From NCBI GenBank assembly GCA_900770295.1, contig CAAGJQ010000093.1, positions 1 through 33,191 on the forward strand: a stretch of DNA of 33,191 nt, read 5' to 3'. A model generated the notes under the pieces. The model worked only from the letters and a program-made list of their open reading frames with translations. It was not told where the DNA came from and ran no database searches. A program made the translations under genes and the position numbers. The DNA comes from an uncultured Oscillibacter sp. GTDB taxonomy: Bacteria > Bacillota > Clostridia > Oscillospirales > Oscillospiraceae. Below are positions 7,936-15,710 of the stretch, one piece after another. Position 1 is the first letter of the stretch; each line of letters begins with the position of its first letter.

Positions 7936-8921
7936 CAGGTGCTCAGCTGACACAATTGCTCCAGTCCGCCGTGTTTTTCGGCACCGTCATCATGTACGGC
8001 GCCATCGGCGAAATTCTGACGGAGAAATCCGGCAACCTGAACCTGGGCGTCCCCGGCATCATGTATCTGGGCGGCATTGCGGGCCTCGCGGCATCGTTCT
8101 TCTACGAGATCAACACCGAGAATCCCTCCGCCATCGTCTGTCTGCTTCTGTCCTTCATCGCCGCGTTCCTGGCATCCGCTCTGGGCGGTCTGATTTACAG
8201 CTTTCTGACCATCACCCTCCGGGCCAACCAGAATGTCACCGGCCTGACGCTGACCATTTTCGGCGGCGGCATCGCAAACTTCTTCGGCGGCAGCCTGAAT
8301 ACCATGGCCGGCGGCGTCGGCCAGATCTCTGTGGCCACCACCAGCGCCGCCTATCGGGCCAATATCCCCGCTCTGGCGGGCATGGGCACCGTGGGCACCC
8401 TGCTGTTCAGCTACGGCTTCATGGTATATCTGGCCATCATTCTGGCCGTGGCCGTGCACTTTTTCCTGACCCGCACCCGGAAGGGCCTGAACCTCCGGGC
8501 CGTGGGTGAGAATCCCGCCACTGCTGACGCGGCAGGCATCAATGTCACCCGCAACAAGTATCTGGCCACCTGCGTGGGCGCCGGCATCTCCGGTCTGGGC
8601 GGCCTGTACTACACCATGGACTACATCAAGGGCACCTGGGCCAACGACGGCACCATCGAGGCTCTGGGCTGGCTGGCGGTGGCTCTGGTCATCTTCGCCA
8701 CCTGGAAAACCGTCAACGCCATCTGGGGCTCCTACCTGTTCGGTCTGCTGTTCTGGATGTACCTGTACATCCCCGGCCTGACCCGCAGCTCCCAGGAGCT
8801 GTTCAAGATGCTCCCCTATCTGGTCACCATCGCGGTGCTGATCTTCATCTCCCTGCGGAAAAAGCGGGAGAATCAGCCCCCCGCCAGCCTGGGTCTGGCA
8901 TACTTCCGCGAAGAGCGCTGA
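7932..8921 (+). CDS. ABC nucleoside importer permease 2 (YufQ/NupQ type)
   Basis: A 329-residue permease of the BPD_transp_2 family and partner of the preceding protein. It has eight to ten hydrophobic segments. The family signature near residues 32-55 reads EKSGNLNLGVPGIMYLGG, and the ATPase-contact loop is RAVGENPATADAAGINVTRN (about residues 190-209). The start ATG sits in an ATGA overlap with the upstream permease and is therefore coupled to it. It is the last gene of the importer operon and is followed within 15 bases by a strong terminator. Confidence 0.93.
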   Translation: MTGAQLTQLLQSAVFFGTVIMYGAIGEILTEKSGNLNLGVPGIMYLGGIAGLAASFFYEINTENPSAIVCLLLSFIAAFLASALGGLIYSFLTITLRANQNVTGLTLTIFGGGIANFFGGSLNTMAGGVGQISVATTSAAYRANIPALAGMGTVGTLLFSYGFMVYLAIILAVAVHFFLTRTRKGLNLRAVGENPATADAAGINVTRNKYLATCVGAGISGLGGLYYTMDYIKGTWANDGTIEALGWLAVALVIFATWKTVNAIWGSYLFGLLFWMYLYIPGLTRSSQELFKMLPYLVTIAVLIFISLRKKRENQPPASLGLAYFREER

Positions 8922-8934
8922 CCTTAGCTGTCGA

Positions 8935-8966
8935 AACGCCGCTGCAATTTGCAGCGGCGTTTTTTT
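8935..8966 (+). terminator. Terminator of the nucleoside importer operon
   Basis: An 11-bp stem, AACGCCGCTGC with GCAGCGGCGTT, has a five-base AATTT loop and is followed by a run of seven Ts. It ends the importer operon 14 bases past the last stop. The remaining 8967-9172 stretch shows no gene or convincing promoter. Confidence 0.9.
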
Positions 8967-9172
8967 GCGGTTCCGCGGCACACCGGCCAAAGTGTCCGCA
9001 TATATACAGGATGGGTCCTTCGTCTCTCTGGACATCCGGAATAGCACAGGCAATATTTGGGCAGAATGATGATAACCGTTCACAAATTATTTTCAATTCG
9101 TCCATAAACCGGAGAACTTTTTATGCTATTTTGACAAAAACGAATTCTCTGGCATCAAGTGAGGTGATCGCC

Positions 9173-9859
9173 ATGCGTCTGCCCGCCATGCTGTATGACC
9201 GCCGGCATGACCTGAAATACATTCTCTGGCTTCCGGTCTATCTGGTGAGCTTTGTGGTCCTGGAGCATTTGATCGACGGCTCCGGCCGCTACTGGGCCAC
9301 GCAGATATCCCTCGACCGGTTCATTCCCTTCTGCGAGTTCTTTGTGATCCCCTACTGTCTCTGGTATCCTCTGCTGGTTGCGGTGGGGCTCTATCTCCTG
9401 TTTCGGGACAGCGCGGCGTTCCGGCGCTATATGCGCTTTCTGGCGGTGACATTCTTTTTGAGTGAGCTGATCTGGTTCCTGATTCCCAACGGGCAGGACC
9501 TGCGGCCGGCAGTCATGCCCCGGGACAACTTCTTTTCCCGCTGGGTGGCAGCGCTTTACAGTATTGACACCAGCACGAATGTGTTTCCCTCCGTCCATGT
9601 GGCCGGCTCCGTTGGCGCCGCCGGTGCCGTCTGGAACTGCTACTCCCTGCGGGAGCACCGCCGCCTGCGGTACGGCACTGTCATTCTGTCGGTCCTGATC
9701 TGCCTCTCCACGCTGTTTATCAAACAGCACACGCTCCTGGATGTCGTCGGCGGCGCGGTGCTCTCCCTGGCGGTGGGCGTGGTCATTTACGGTTATACGC
9801 CCACGGTCGTCACGCAGCGGCTCTGCCGGCACCGCCGCTCTTTAAACCGACTTGAATAA
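9173..9859 (+). CDS. PAP2-superfamily membrane phosphatase
   Basis: A 228-residue membrane protein of the PAP2 (phosphatidic-acid phosphatase/undecaprenyl-diphosphatase-like) superfamily. ATG at 9173 follows GTGAGGTG by a normal distance. About five to six membrane segments are visible. The two C-terminal catalytic motifs are present: FPSVHVAGS (phosphatase motif 2, catalytic His) and KQHTLLDVVGG (motif 3 with the nucleophilic His and Asp). The first motif is less obvious and may be the RPAVMPRDNFFSR stretch. The layout resembles the inositol-phosphorylceramide-synthase-like PAP2 subgroup. It would dephosphorylate a lipid phosphate at the membrane; the actual lipid cannot be told. It stands alone between two terminators. 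Confidence 0.85.
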   Translation: MRLPAMLYDRRHDLKYILWLPVYLVSFVVLEHLIDGSGRYWATQISLDRFIPFCEFFVIPYCLWYPLLVAVGLYLLFRDSAAFRRYMRFLAVTFFLSELIWFLIPNGQDLRPAVMPRDNFFSRWVAALYSIDTSTNVFPSVHVAGSVGAAGAVWNCYSLREHRRLRYGTVILSVLICLSTLFIKQHTLLDVVGGAVLSLAVGVVIYGYTPTVVTQRLCRHRRSLNRLE

Positions 9860-9898
9860 AAAGTACGCTGCAATTTTACTTGCAGCGTACTTTTTTAT
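9859..9898. terminator. Bidirectional terminator between PAP2 gene and folD
   Basis: A 12-bp stem (AAGTACGCTGCA with TGCAGCGTACTT) and 8-base loop is flanked by As on the left and six Ts on the right, so it can serve both the PAP2 gene on the plus strand and folD on the minus strand. It overlaps the very end of the PAP2 gene. Confidence 0.88.
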
Positions 9899-9936
9899 CA
9901 GATGTACCTGTGCGCCTGGCCCCTGCCGGGCGGCGC

Positions 9937-10779
9937 TCATCTCCCCTGGTGGTTCCGTGCCGCCGTCAGGATGTTGCGCATCAGCAGCGCCCTCGTCATG
10001 GGGCCCACGCCGCCGGGCACCGGTGTGATGTAGGAGGCCTTGGGCTCCACCGCCGCGAAATCCACGTCGCCGCAGAGCTTGCCGTTCTCATCCCGGTTCA
10101 TGGCCACGTCGATGACCACGGCGCCGTCCTTCACCATGTCCGCCGTGACAAAGCGGGTCTTGCCGATGGCGGAGACCAGAATGTCGGCCTCCCGGGTGAT
10201 GGATGCCAAATTCTCCGTCCGGGAGTGGCAGGTGGTCACGGTGCCGTCGCTCTGGGTCAGCAGCATGGCCATAGGCTTGCCCACGATGTTGCTGCGCCCC
10301 AGCACCACGCACCGCCTGCCGCGAATGGGAATGTCGTATTCCCGCAGCATCTCCATGACACCGGCGGGCGTGCAGGGCAGAAAGACAGGCTCACCAATCA
10401 CCATCCGGCCCACGTTGAAGGGATGGAAGCAGTCCACGTCCTTGTCCGGCAGGATGGCGTTGATGACCGCCTCCTCGTCCAGGTGCTTTGGCAGCGGCAG
10501 CTGGCACAGGATACCGTCCACCGCGCTGTCCTGATTGAGCTGTTCGATTAGGGACAGCAGCTCCTCCTGGGTGGTCTCCGCCGGCAGCTTGTGGGGAAAG
10601 CTCTCGATGCCGCACTCGGTGCAGTCCTTCTCCTTGCCCCGGACATAGACCTGGGACGCCTGGTTATCGCCCACCAGAATCACCGCCAGACCGGGCTTCC
10701 GGGGCAGCTTGGCCGTCTCTGTCCGCACCTCGTCCTTGACCTTGGCCGCCAGGGCCTTTCCATCAATGCGTATCGCCAT
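9937..10779 (-). CDS. folD: Methylenetetrahydrofolate dehydrogenase / cyclohydrolase
   Basis: A 280-residue bifunctional FolD that interconverts methylene-, methenyl- and formyl-tetrahydrofolate in the cytoplasm. The start ATG at 10779 gives MAIRIDGKALAAKVK and is preceded by AGGAGGAG; an in-frame extension upstream is lgt sequence read in the wrong frame. Visible motifs are YVRGKEKDC with the catalytic Lys49, DGILCQLPLP, the substrate loop DKDVDCFHPFN, the nucleotide-binding VVLGRSNIVGKPMA and the C-terminal PGGVGPMT. Length is normal. It is last in the minus-strand operon and its start overlaps the lgt stop by 17 bases, so translation is probably coupled. In anaerobes FolD also serves purine and acetogenic one-carbon flow; which applies here is unknown. 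Confidence 0.97.
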   Translation of the reverse strand: MAIRIDGKALAAKVKDEVRTETAKLPRKPGLAVILVGDNQASQVYVRGKEKDCTECGIESFPHKLPAETTQEELLSLIEQLNQDSAVDGILCQLPLPKHLDEEAVINAILPDKDVDCFHPFNVGRMVIGEPVFLPCTPAGVMEMLREYDIPIRGRRCVVLGRSNIVGKPMAMLLTQSDGTVTTCHSRTENLASITREADILVSAIGKTRFVTADMVKDGAVVIDVAMNRDENGKLCGDVDFAAVEPKASYITPVPGGVGPMTRALLMRNILTAARNHQGR

Positions 10780-11794
10780 CTTGCTTCTCCTCCTGTGCAG
10801 TCTCCTGCGCGGCGGACGGTTCCTCCGTCGGAGTCCCATCCGCGCGCGTTTCTTCAGCGGGGGCACCGGTCTCCTCCGTGGCGGTATCCTCCGCCGCGGC
10901 TGCCGTTTCAGCGGCCATCCGTTCCCGGGCTAGCCGGTTTACCAGCAGGTCGTCAGGTGAGCACTTTTTGATGCGGATATTGTAAAACAGCATGCACGCG
11001 GCCACCACGACCATCACCATGCTCAGCGCCTGGGACACCCGGATGGGCTGTCCCATGAAGGTCCAGTCAAAGAGGTACAGGCTGTCGGTCCGCAGGCCCT
11101 CGATCCAGGAGCGGCCCAGACCGTACCACAGGAAGTAGAACCAGGTGTTCTCGCCGTCAAACCGGCGTCCCTTGGACACCACAAACAGAATCAGCAGCAG
11201 GCCCACCAGGTTCCACAGACTCTCGTAAAAGAAGGTGGGGTGGACTTCAATATACTGGTAGGAGCTGACCCACAGCCGCATCCGCCAGGGCAGGTCTGTC
11301 AGGCCGCCGAAGGCCTCCCGATTGATGAAGTTGGCCCAGCGGCCGATGACCTGGCCCAGCAGCAATCCCAGGACGCACAGGTCCGTCATGGCGCCGAACT
11401 TCAGCTCTTTGTGCCGGGTGTAGAGCAGCGCCACTACAACGCCCATGATGACCGTGCCGTATATGGCAAGTCCGCCGTCCCAGATGGCGATGATGCGGCC
11501 CCAGTCCAGGCTGCCGTCCGCGTTTTTATACAGGTCCAGATAGAAGATCACGTAATAGATGCGGGAGCCGAGAATGCAGCAGGGCACCGCCCAGAGCACC
11601 ATGTCCAGCACGTTGTCCTCGGTAAATCCATAGTGCCTGGCCTGCTTCATGCACAGCAGCAGGCCCGCCAGCATGGCCACCGCCAGAATGATGCCGTACC
11701 AGTAGACGCCGTGGCCGATGTGGATGGCGATGGGGTCCGGGTTGAATTCCCAGTCGCCGAACAGGCCGGGAAAGCTGATTGGCATATCTTTCAT
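10763..11794 (-). CDS. lgt: Prolipoprotein diacylglyceryl transferase with C-terminal acidic tail
   Basis: Lgt transfers diacylglycerol from phosphatidylglycerol to the lipobox cysteine of prelipoproteins at the membrane. Visible motifs are IHIGHGVYWYGIIL near the N-terminus, WDGGLAIYG, the Lgt signature IGRWANFINREAFGG, HPTFFYESLWN and YGLGRSWIEGLRTDSL; about seven membrane segments. From the ATG at 11794 it has 343 residues. The best ribosome-binding site (AGGAAGAA) is 17 bases from that ATG but 8 from an in-frame TTG at 11803, so a three-residue longer start is possible. The last 55 or so residues are a low-complexity Glu/Ala/Thr-rich tail, beyond the family core. It is 49 bases after the M16 peptidase gene and overlaps folD by 17. 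Confidence 0.95.
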   Translation of the reverse strand: MKDMPISFPGLFGDWEFNPDPIAIHIGHGVYWYGIILAVAMLAGLLLCMKQARHYGFTEDNVLDMVLWAVPCCILGSRIYYVIFYLDLYKNADGSLDWGRIIAIWDGGLAIYGTVIMGVVVALLYTRHKELKFGAMTDLCVLGLLLGQVIGRWANFINREAFGGLTDLPWRMRLWVSSYQYIEVHPTFFYESLWNLVGLLLILFVVSKGRRFDGENTWFYFLWYGLGRSWIEGLRTDSLYLFDWTFMGQPIRVSQALSMVMVVVAACMLFYNIRIKKCSPDDLLVNRLARERMAAETAAAAEDTATEETGAPAEETRADGTPTEEPSAAQETAQEEKQDGDTH

Positions 11795-11843
11795 AACTGT
11801 CAAAACAAGGTTCTTCCTTTCATAAACGGGATTGCAGACAAAT

Positions 11844-13115
11844 TTACGCTTCCTTGGGCACGATCTCCGACAGGACCATCCGGTCCTCCGTGATGTTGTC
11901 CCGCAGGAAGGCCGCGATGTCCTCCTTGGTGATGGAGTCGAACACCTGGGGGAAGCGGAAGGGATCATAGCCGTGGAAATAGCCCTCGGTCAGGGAGACG
12001 GCGATGTTCTCAAAGGAATTCAGGCCCCGCAGGTTGGCGCCGAAGGACGCCCGGCGCACCCGCTGGTAGAAGTCCTCGTCGATGCCCTCCCGCGCTAGGC
12101 GATCCGCCTCTTTCCGAATCTCAGCCATCACGGCCCGGGAGTCCTTGCTGTCGCCGCCGGCGTACAGGTACGCCACGCCGGGCATCATCTCAAAGGCGCC
12201 GCCAAAGCTGGTGTTGATGAGGCCCTGGTCGTACAGGCGCAGATACAGGGGGCTGGAATCCCCCAGCAGGATGTCACAGGCCATGTCACCGATGAGGGAC
12301 ATGCGCATATAGTCCTCGCCGTCCGCCACAGGGCGGCACTTGAAGCCGGTGAGGAACTGCGGCATGGAGACCTCCATGGCGAGGCTGGTCTCCCGCTCCG
12401 CCACGGCCTCCGGCTCCGTGCCGTAGTCCCGGGGGATGACGGGGCCGCCCTCCCGGGGCAGAATGCGGCGGGCCGTGTCCACGATATGCTCAGGCTTCAC
12501 GTCTCCCACCACCGTCAAAATCATGTTGGACGGCGTGTAGAACGCCTTGTGGCAGTCGTACAGCGTCTCCGCCGTGATGTGGGAAATGCTCTCCACCGTG
12601 CCGGCAATGGAGGTCCGGGCCGTGCTGCTGCGATACAGGGCCCGCATCATCCGGGTGTAGATCTGCCAGTCGGGGTTGTCCTCGATCATCCGGATCTCCT
12701 GCCCGATGATGCCCTGCTCCTTGGCCACGCTCTCCTCCGTGAAATAGGGGATGGACACGAAGGACAACAGGATCTCCAGATTCTCCTCAAAGTGGTCGGT
12801 GGAATCGAAGTAATAGCCCGTCATGGCGTTGGAGGTAAAGGCGTTGGGCTCCGCGCCGTTCTTCGCCAGCTCCTGGAGGGCGTTGCCCTCCTTCGTGTCA
12901 AACATCTTGTGCTCCAGATAGTGGGCGATGCCCGCCGGGGTGTCCAGCCACTTGCCGTCCAGGCAGAAGCGGGTGTCCATGCCGCCGTAGCGGGTGGCGA
13001 AAAAGGCGTAGCTCTTGGCAAACTCCGGCTTGGGGACCACGCAGACCTGAAGGCCGTTGGGCAGAACTTCCCGGTGGACGGACTCGCCGATGCACTCATA
13101 AAAGCTCTGTTTCAT
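11844..13115 (-). CDS. M16 family zinc peptidase (YmfH-like, catalytic partner)
   Basis: A 423-residue insulinase/pitrilysin-like (M16) peptidase. The inverted zinc motif is intact: HYLEH with His65, Glu68 and His69, and the downstream third ligand fits the E-x6-E pattern at Glu133-Glu140 (KEQGIIGQEIRM). The middle contains the M16 inactive-half fold. Its ATG overlaps the end of the upstream M16 gene by four bases, so the two are coupled, as in the Firmicute YmfF/YmfH pair where one member carries the active site and the other does not. No signal peptide is present, so it is likely cytosolic. Its substrate is unknown; related pairs act in peptide processing or export, but no peptide precursor gene was found nearby. 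Confidence 0.9.
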   Translation of the reverse strand: MKQSFYECIGESVHREVLPNGLQVCVVPKPEFAKSYAFFATRYGGMDTRFCLDGKWLDTPAGIAHYLEHKMFDTKEGNALQELAKNGAEPNAFTSNAMTGYYFDSTDHFEENLEILLSFVSIPYFTEESVAKEQGIIGQEIRMIEDNPDWQIYTRMMRALYRSSTARTSIAGTVESISHITAETLYDCHKAFYTPSNMILTVVGDVKPEHIVDTARRILPREGGPVIPRDYGTEPEAVAERETSLAMEVSMPQFLTGFKCRPVADGEDYMRMSLIGDMACDILLGDSSPLYLRLYDQGLINTSFGGAFEMMPGVAYLYAGGDSKDSRAVMAEIRKEADRLAREGIDEDFYQRVRRASFGANLRGLNSFENIAVSLTEGYFHGYDPFRFPQVFDSITKEDIAAFLRDNITEDRMVLSEIVPKEA

Positions 13116-14380
13116 TCCGCCGCCTCCTTTCCCCGCAGGAAGTATACCGTGTCCAGCTGCACGGTCTTCATGGCCTTGAAAATGCGCTCCGGTGTCACCT
13201 GGCGCACCTGGGCCGCCAGATCCTCCGGCGTCTCAGACTGGCCGGTGACCGCCTGGCCCAGATAGAAATTCTCCAGCTTGCCCTGGGAGTCGCCCATGGA
13301 GGCGTAGGCGTTCAGCAACGTGCTCCGGGCGCCCTCCAGCTCCCAGTCCTCCAGGTCGCCGTTCTGGACCGCCGCCAGTTGGGCCAGAATCTCGTCATAG
13401 GCCTTTTGATAGTTTTCAAATTCAATGCCGGAGGAAACCGTGATAAGTCCCTTCTGCCGGTGATACACAGACGAGGCGTAATAGCAGAGGGACAGCTTCT
13501 CCCGGACGTTCAGAAACAGCTTGGAGTTGCTGCTGCCGCCGAACAGCGTGTTGCCCATCAGCAGCGCCGCCGTGTCGCTGCTGCCGCAGGAGAAGCCCAT
13601 GCCCAGCTTGCCCTGGGTCACGTCCAGCTCCTCCACCACCGTGCGGACCTCCTCCCTGGCCGGGTGGTCCTGGGGGATGGCCACATCCCGGATGTTCTCT
13701 CTGGGCAATGTGGAAAAGGCGAAGCGCAGAGCCCGCACCACCCGGTTTTCATCGGCGCTGCCGCTGTAAAACAGCTCCAGCCGGGAGGTGGCGATCAGCT
13801 GGCCGTACTGGGCGTACAGCTTCCGCAATTGCAGCTTTTCCGCGGTCTCCTCGCTGCCCAGGCGGCTGATGCCGTAGGGCTCTCCCGCGCACATCTCCCG
13901 CAGGAGGCGGCTGTCGGCATAGTCCCGCTTGTCGTTGATGAGGCTGCGAATGGCGTCGATCAGGTTTGTCTTTTCGCTCTCAAAATAGGCGGGCACAAAC
14001 CGTCCCCGCTCCGTGGCGGGGTCGCAGATCAGCTCGCCCAGCAGGTCCGCCACCGGCTCCAGCAGCTTCTCCCCGCCGGGGGCGAAGCTGTCGTCGATAA
14101 AGCTGGCCACAAAGCCCACGCACTGGCTCTCGCCCTTCTTGCGAACCGTGTAGTCGATGCGGGCGCCGTACAGCCTGTCCAGCCGGGCGGACAGACTCCC
14201 CATGTCGGGATAGGTCACGGTGCCCCGCCGCAGAACGGCGGGCAGCAGGGCGTAAGCGGAGGCCGTCTCCTGCCGGATAGGCACGGCAAACTGGGCGGAT
14301 AACAGACTGGTTTTGAACTTCCGTGCCGGCAGGTAAGTAAGATACACACCCTCGGCAAGCTTCGTTCTTGTCATTTCCAA
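13112..14380 (-). CDS. M16 peptidase-like protein lacking the zinc motif (YmfF-like)
   Basis: A 422-residue M16-fold protein and probable non-catalytic partner of the following gene. The N-terminal region reads AYALLPAVLRRGT at the position where an HxxEH motif would lie, and no HxxEH is present anywhere, so it should not bind the catalytic zinc. The glycine-rich GSSNSKLFLNVREKLSLCYY segment is typical of the M16 C-terminal domain that contacts substrate in the partner. The start is probably TTG at 14380, eight bases after GAGGAG; an ATG six bases inside is the alternative. It is the first gene of the operon that continues with the active M16 protein, lgt and folD, under a strong promoter at 14419-14447. 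Confidence 0.88.
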   Translation of the reverse strand: MEMTRTKLAEGVYLTYLPARKFKTSLLSAQFAVPIRQETASAYALLPAVLRRGTVTYPDMGSLSARLDRLYGARIDYTVRKKGESQCVGFVASFIDDSFAPGGEKLLEPVADLLGELICDPATERGRFVPAYFESEKTNLIDAIRSLINDKRDYADSRLLREMCAGEPYGISRLGSEETAEKLQLRKLYAQYGQLIATSRLELFYSGSADENRVVRALRFAFSTLPRENIRDVAIPQDHPAREEVRTVVEELDVTQGKLGMGFSCGSSDTAALLMGNTLFGGSSNSKLFLNVREKLSLCYYASSVYHRQKGLITVSSGIEFENYQKAYDEILAQLAAVQNGDLEDWELEGARSTLLNAYASMGDSQGKLENFYLGQAVTGQSETPEDLAAQVRQVTPERIFKAMKTVQLDTVYFLRGKEAAE

Positions 14381-14418
14381 AATCTCAGCTCCTCTTTTGT
14401 GAAATGCAATACAGGGTT

Positions 14419-14447
14419 ATTATAGTATATCTCTCCCTATAATTCAA
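14419..14447 (-). promoter_or_regulatory. Sigma-A promoter of the M16-M16-lgt-folD operon
   Basis: On the minus strand TTGAAT (14447-14442) and a consensus TATAAT (14424-14419) are separated by 17 bases. Transcription would start near 14412, about 32 bases before the first start codon. Confidence 0.8.
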
Positions 14448-14487
14448 ATTCTTTCTATGAGCACTTTTCTGTCTCCGCCGCTCACAG

Positions 14488-14724
14488 AAAAAGCGGCTGT
14501 TCCGTTTTGCCGGAACAGCCGCTTTTAGCTTGGCGAAAAAGACTTTTCGCCAAGCTGCTACAAGTTTTTCTGAACTTAAATAGTTCAGAAAAACTTATGA
14601 TTAAAAACGAAAGACACCCTTCCTGGGTTTCTTTCGTAACTATCTTCCTTCCCGTTGCGCTGGATTTTCGGGTTTATCGACAGTCTGAAAGCGGCTGTTC
14701 CGTTTTGCCGGAACAGCCGCTTTT
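14488..14724. repeat. Intergenic island of five hairpins bounded by two identical hairpins
   Basis: This 237-base non-coding stretch holds five inverted repeats in series. The outer two are the same sequence, stem AAAGCGGCTGTTCCG with a TTTTGC loop, at 14489-14526 and 14688-14724. Between them are a perfect 13-bp stem with AGAC loop (14527-14556), a perfect 14-bp stem with a 7-base loop (14562-14596) and a 13-bp stem with one mismatch (14607-14637). The stems are unrelated to each other. No open frame is convincing. It could be stacked terminators, a duplicated terminator flanking an inserted palindromic element, or a structured RNA. No target-site duplication is obvious. Confidence 0.8.
14489..14526 (-). 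terminator. Probable terminator for the dipeptidase operon (distal hairpin)
   Basis: Read on the minus strand the 16-bp stem, GCAAAA loop and following TTTTT make a good intrinsic terminator about 200 bases beyond the dipeptidase stop. An identical hairpin at 14688-14724, 4 bases after the stop, has a shorter T-run. Both together would stop transcription before the M16 operon promoter. Confidence 0.7.
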
Positions 14725-14727
14725 CTC

Positions 14728-15690
14728 TCATGCCAGCACCCGCAAAAAGTTCTCCCGGGCGATCATCTCCCGCTCCCGGGCGGACATGCCCAGCTTCTCC
14801 AGCCAGTAGAAGAGGTTTTTGATCTGGGCGCAGTTTTCCAGTCCCTCGGCGCCCTCGTTGCCGGGGCCGAAGTACTCGCAGAAGTCAAATCCGCAGGCCA
14901 CGTGCTCGATGCCCATGACCTCCGCCATATGGGCGGCGTGGCGGGCCAGCATCTCCGCCGTCTGCCGGGCCGGGTCCGCGTGGACGAAGGCGTGATGGAC
15001 ATTCAGTCCCACCACGCCGCCGGTGTCCCGGATGGCCCGCAGCTGGTCGTCCGTCAGGTTCCGGCGGACATCGCACAGGCTGCGGCAGTTGGAGTGAGAC
15101 GCGATGACCGGCCCCCGGGCCAGCTTCATCACATCCCGGAAGCCCCCGTCGTTCAGGTGGGACACGTCCACCACCATCCCCAGCTCCCGCATCCGGCGGA
15201 CCGCCCGCCAGCCCAGCAGGGACAGGCCCTTGTCCGGGTCGCCCCCGGCGCCGGTGGCGAGGGCGTTTTCCTCATTCCAGGTCAGCATGCCGATTCGGGC
15301 GCCGAAGTCGTGATAGCGGTCGATGCCGCGCAGGTCCTCCCCGATGGCGGCCATGCCCTCCACGGCCAGAAAGGCATACATTTTTCCGCCGGCCCTGGCC
15401 CGCTCCGCCTCCTTTGCGGTGCGGACGATAGCCAGCCATGGGCTCTCCGCGAACTCCGCCAGGGCGCAGGCCTCCATTTTCTCCGTCCGGGCAGCATCGG
15501 TCTCCGCCCCGGGCACATCCCGCCAGAAGGTCTCGCCCTCCGCCGCGCTGGTCCACAGCGCCAGAACCATGCCCTCCACGCCGCCATGGCGCAGGCGGGG
15601 CAGATGATGACGCTCCAGTACGTGGTCCTCCCCCGCCAGACGCCGGCGGGTCACATCGTAGAGCAGATCGGAATGACCGTCAAAAACCAT
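14728..15690 (-). CDS. M19 family membrane-dipeptidase-type metallopeptidase
   Basis: A 320-residue zinc dipeptidase of the renal dipeptidase (M19) family, amidohydrolase fold. All metal ligands can be placed: DGHSD gives His6 and Asp8, the bridging Glu111 is in LAVEGMAA, His178 in VDVSHLND and His199 in IASHSNCRSL; substrate Asp lies in ACGFDFCEY (about 269). No signal peptide is seen, so the enzyme should be cytosolic. ATG at 15690 follows AAAAGGAG by 8 bases. It is 20 bases after the DUF819 membrane protein gene, forming a two-gene operon, which suggests uptake of a peptide or related amide followed by cleavage. M19 enzymes take L-L and L-D dipeptides; the true substrate is not known. Confidence 0.93.
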   Translation of the reverse strand: MVFDGHSDLLYDVTRRRLAGEDHVLERHHLPRLRHGGVEGMVLALWTSAAEGETFWRDVPGAETDAARTEKMEACALAEFAESPWLAIVRTAKEAERARAGGKMYAFLAVEGMAAIGEDLRGIDRYHDFGARIGMLTWNEENALATGAGGDPDKGLSLLGWRAVRRMRELGMVVDVSHLNDGGFRDVMKLARGPVIASHSNCRSLCDVRRNLTDDQLRAIRDTGGVVGLNVHHAFVHADPARQTAEMLARHAAHMAEVMGIEHVACGFDFCEYFGPGNEGAEGLENCAQIKNLFYWLEKLGMSAREREMIARENFLRVLA

Positions 15691-15710
15691 GGAAAAACTC
15701 CTTTTCGTGT

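Noticed and set aside
6670..9083. Two long minus-strand frames opposite the ABC permeases
   Set aside because: Gly/Asp/His/Gln-rich mirror translations of hydrophobic membrane-protein codons; they overlap three well-supported genes and a terminator.
14488..14724. CRISPR array or tRNA cluster in the hairpin island
   Set aside because: Only one sequence is repeated, and only twice, and there is no spacer regularity. No cloverleaf or CCA-type end could be drawn.
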